From positions 496,001 to 560,000 of the forward strand of contig CAWIHK010000002.1 in NCBI GenBank assembly GCA_963835935.1: a stretch of 64,000 nt of DNA. The letters run 5' to 3'. Source of the stretch: CAWIHK01 sp963835935 (GTDB lineage: Bacteria > Bacteroidota > Ignavibacteria > UBA10030 > CAVZMI01). Within the stretch, counting starts at the first letter, position 1; every line of letters begins with the position of its first letter. The notes beneath the pieces are model-generated. The model saw only the letters and a program-made list of their open reading frames with translations. It did no database searches and had not been told where the DNA came from. A program made the position numbers and the translations under genes. Positions 61,972-64,000 of the stretch are shown in pieces.

Positions 61972-64000
61972 ATGACTTTCTTAAACCCAGCGGTACTATT
62001 CGGCCTACTCGCGGCTTCAATTCCTGTGTTACTCCATTTTCTCAACCTGCGGCGGCTTCGAACCATAGATTTCAGCACACTCACATTTTTAAAAGAACTT
62101 CAGAAAAGTACACTTCGAAAATTAAAACTCCAGCAATGGCTGCTTCTTCTACTCCGGACTCTCCTGATTCTCTTCATCGTTCTCGCATTTTCACGGCCAG
62201 TTATTCATGGTTCTTTGATACCGGGTTTGGGATCGAAAGCTTCAACACTCATCATCCTTGTTCTCGACGATACACCGAGCATGAACAGAATTGATGAAAA
62301 AGGAAATTTATTCTCACAGGCAATCGACGCGGCAAACAGAATTATAGAATTAATAAATGACGGGGATGAAATTCTTCTCCTCAAAGTATCTGAATCCTCA
62401 GCTACCCAAATGCAGGAACCGACATCAAATAGCTCCTTTATCCGGAAGCTCCTCCGTGACTCAAAAGTATCGCCCGTTCATCGGCCCATTGACGATGCCA
62501 TTCGATTCGCAGCCCGGATAGTCCAGACATCTCATCATCCGAATAACGAAATTTATATTATTTCGGATTTTCAACGAAATTGTTTTGACAAGAAATCCGA
62601 CTCTTCCGGAGTGAGTAAATATTTCTCTGCATCAACTGGATTATTTTTATTGCCCGTTGGACCGGCGAAAATGCCGAATGCGGGCATTACCGACATTCGA
62701 ATCCAGAATTCCCTGCTCGATCTGCAACGTCCGGTGTTCCTGACTGCTTCGGTCAAGAATTTCGGAGACGAGCCGTTAAAATCGCTGGTCGCAAGTTTGT
62801 ATGCAGGAACGACGCGTGTCCAGCAAAAATCGACCGACATTTCTCCCGGTGAAACTCAGGAACTATCTTTCTCATTCACGCCGCAACAACGCGGAATCAT
62901 CGATATAAGCGTCAGGCTGGAAGAAGATCAATTCGAAGCGGATAACGTGCGGTATTTTTCTTTATCTATTCCAAAAAAAATTTCTATTCTGTTAGCCGCA
63001 CAAAATCAAGCCGATCTCGAATATTTGCAAACTGCATTGGCCATCGCCGGCAATGAACAGCAATCCAATTTATTTTCGATTCGAACTTCACTGCTTTCAC
63101 AAAACTTCGATATATCGGATTGTCAGGTTGCCATGTGTGTTGTTTCTTCTCCGTTACCGACGGCAACAGCACGGAAATTAAATGAGTTAATTCAGCATGG
63201 AGGTTGCGCCGTCTTCTTCCCTGCTTCAACAATTACACGGCAAACTATTCAATCACTGATATCACAATTTTCACTGCCGATTGCAGACACTCTGGTTATA
63301 TTAAATAAATCTTCCTATCTTACGTTCGAACATTTTGAATATGATCATCCGATTTTTCAGAATATGTTTGAATCGCAAAATCAACATCAGCAGCCTCGAC
63401 AGATGACTCAGCGATTTGCCGATGCCCCGCAAATATGGCGCTCGTTGTTCATCCGTAAAAATCCTAAATGGAATTCATTAATTACATTGTCGAATAATTC
63501 TTCATTCTTCGCAGAAGAACAACGAGGACCTGTCCACCTAAGTCCGAAAGACTTCGGTGGACATTTATTGATTTGCGCCGTTCCACCAACATCAGAATGG
63601 TCGGACCTTCCGCTCAAAGGCTTTTTCATTCCTTTGATCTACCGAGCGGTTCTTTACGGAAGCGGAATGTCGCAGCCGCCGCTTGAAGCTTCATGCGGCG
63701 ATAAACTCATATTTCATGTTCCATCATTACGTGAAAACGAAAATTCAACGTGGATTCTTCATCACCCGGATGGAGATGAAGAGAAATTGCAACCAATATC
63801 TAACTTTCAACGATCCACTTTTTCATATTCATCCACTTCATCATTACCTGGTTTTTACCCTCTTATGACAGGCGACAAGAAGCAATTGGAATATGCGGTA
63901 AATATATCGCCGGACGAATCAGATCTTCATCAAGAGAATGAAGAATCAATACAACGGCATTTCCTCAAATTAGGTTTTTCGAATAGCAGAATTAATTATA
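61972..64000 (+). CDS. BatA/VWA-like membrane protein (3' end outside window)
   Basis: From ATG 61972 (GAAGGATAAG upstream) the frame stays open to the window end, at least 676 aa. The N-terminus MTFLNPAVLFGLLAASIPVL, then HFLNLRRLRTIDFSTLTFLK, is the aerotolerance-type (BatA N-terminal) domain; a second helix (LLLLLRTLLILFIVLAF) follows, then a VWA-like domain starting LVLDDTPSMNR, a degenerate metal site (DxSxS reads DDTPS). The rest is Ig-like and beta-rich. Such proteins in Bacteroidota often sit with moxR/bat genes, which are not in view. Confidence 0.82.
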   Translation, partial: MTFLNPAVLFGLLAASIPVLLHFLNLRRLRTIDFSTLTFLKELQKSTLRKLKLQQWLLLLLRTLLILFIVLAFSRPVIHGSLIPGLGSKASTLIILVLDDTPSMNRIDEKGNLFSQAIDAANRIIELINDGDEILLLKVSESSATQMQEPTSNSSFIRKLLRDSKVSPVHRPIDDAIRFAARIVQTSHHPNNEIYIISDFQRNCFDKKSDSSGVSKYFSASTGLFLLPVGPAKMPNAGITDIRIQNSLLDLQRPVFLTASVKNFGDEPLKSLVASLYAGTTRVQQKSTDISPGETQELSFSFTPQQRGIIDISVRLEEDQFEADNVRYFSLSIPKKISILLAAQNQADLEYLQTALAIAGNEQQSNLFSIRTSLLSQNFDISDCQVAMCVVSSPLPTATARKLNELIQHGGCAVFFPASTITRQTIQSLISQFSLPIADTLVILNKSSYLTFEHFEYDHPIFQNMFESQNQHQQPRQMTQRFADAPQIWRSLFIRKNPKWNSLITLSNNSSFFAEEQRGPVHLSPKDFGGHLLICAVPPTSEWSDLPLKGFFIPLIYRAVLYGSGMSQPPLEASCGDKLIFHVPSLRENENSTWILHHPDGDEEKLQPISNFQRSTFSYSSTSSLPGFYPLMTGDKKQLEYAVNISPDESDLHQENEESIQRHFLKLGFSNSRINY

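Noticed and set aside
1..64000. CRISPR arrays, tRNA or rRNA genes
   Set aside because: No regularly spaced direct repeats, cloverleaf pattern or conserved rRNA segments were seen; a dedicated search was not possible.

Overview
The window looks like chromosomal DNA from a Gram-negative bacterium of the Bacteroidota/Chlorobiota (FCB) side, probably an Ignavibacteria- or Kryptonia-like lineage. The pointers are PorX (type IX secretion regulator), a C-terminal T9SS sorting domain of the NNYPNPFNPST type, LptD, RfaE1/RfaE2 and TamB for an outer membrane, DivIC and many signal-peptide beta-barrel proteins. Lineage is inferred from gene content only. I saw no tRNA, rRNA or CRISPR.

Layout. 1-2519 (minus): tsaB (partial), tsaE and porX. 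2520-3035: non-coding, with a long imperfect palindrome. 3036-3917: a XerC-like tyrosine recombinase. 3982 to about 18110: an integron-type gene cassette array without a recognisable IntI (CALIN-like). I delimit seven cassettes by attC sites. Cassette 0 carries a frameshifted tyrosine recombinase and an IS91-family transposase. Cassettes 1-3 are about 3 kb, polycistronic and related to each other. Cassettes 4-6 carry single genes. 18221-26678: a membrane protein, maeB, a ZIP transporter, an orphaned antitoxin with a broken ParE toxin, a T9SS-secreted beta-propeller gene split by an IS256-family element with a 9-bp target duplication, and a GNAT. 26803-38281: envelope and housekeeping genes (CpoB-like, TPR lipoprotein, LolB-like lipoprotein, EnvC-like, lptD, rarA, divIC, SUMF1 lipoprotein, beta-CASP hydrolase). 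38570-41300: small accessory genes, a lone degenerate attC-like site and a HigBA-type toxin-antitoxin pair. 41409-64000: two amino-acid permeases, a patatin-BamA protein, a LexA-like regulator, rfaE1-rfaE2, tamB, RNase R, a TolB-like metallopeptidase-barrel protein, marC, a STAS protein, small membrane proteins and a partial BatA-like protein.

The most unusual region is cassettes 1-3. Each encodes, in order: (i) a secreted transglutaminase-like/TPR protein of about 440-470 aa; (ii) a 267-281 aa protein made of a signal peptide, a single RHS-repeat-associated core motif and a variable papain/NlpC-like C-terminal domain; (iii) one or two unrelated small membrane or exported proteins. This looks like a polymorphic effector/immunity module reduced to cassette size, with shared leader, swappable tip and swappable partner. 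Cassettes 2 and 3 share a 581-bp segment that I read as identical, so sequence exchange is recent. One copy has an early stop codon.

A second unusual point is that every cassette has its own terminal inverted repeat of about 18-22 bp reaching well beyond the 7-bp attC core. This lets each cassette be delimited from sequence alone, and the lone site at 39061 shows both arms still flanking one hairpin.
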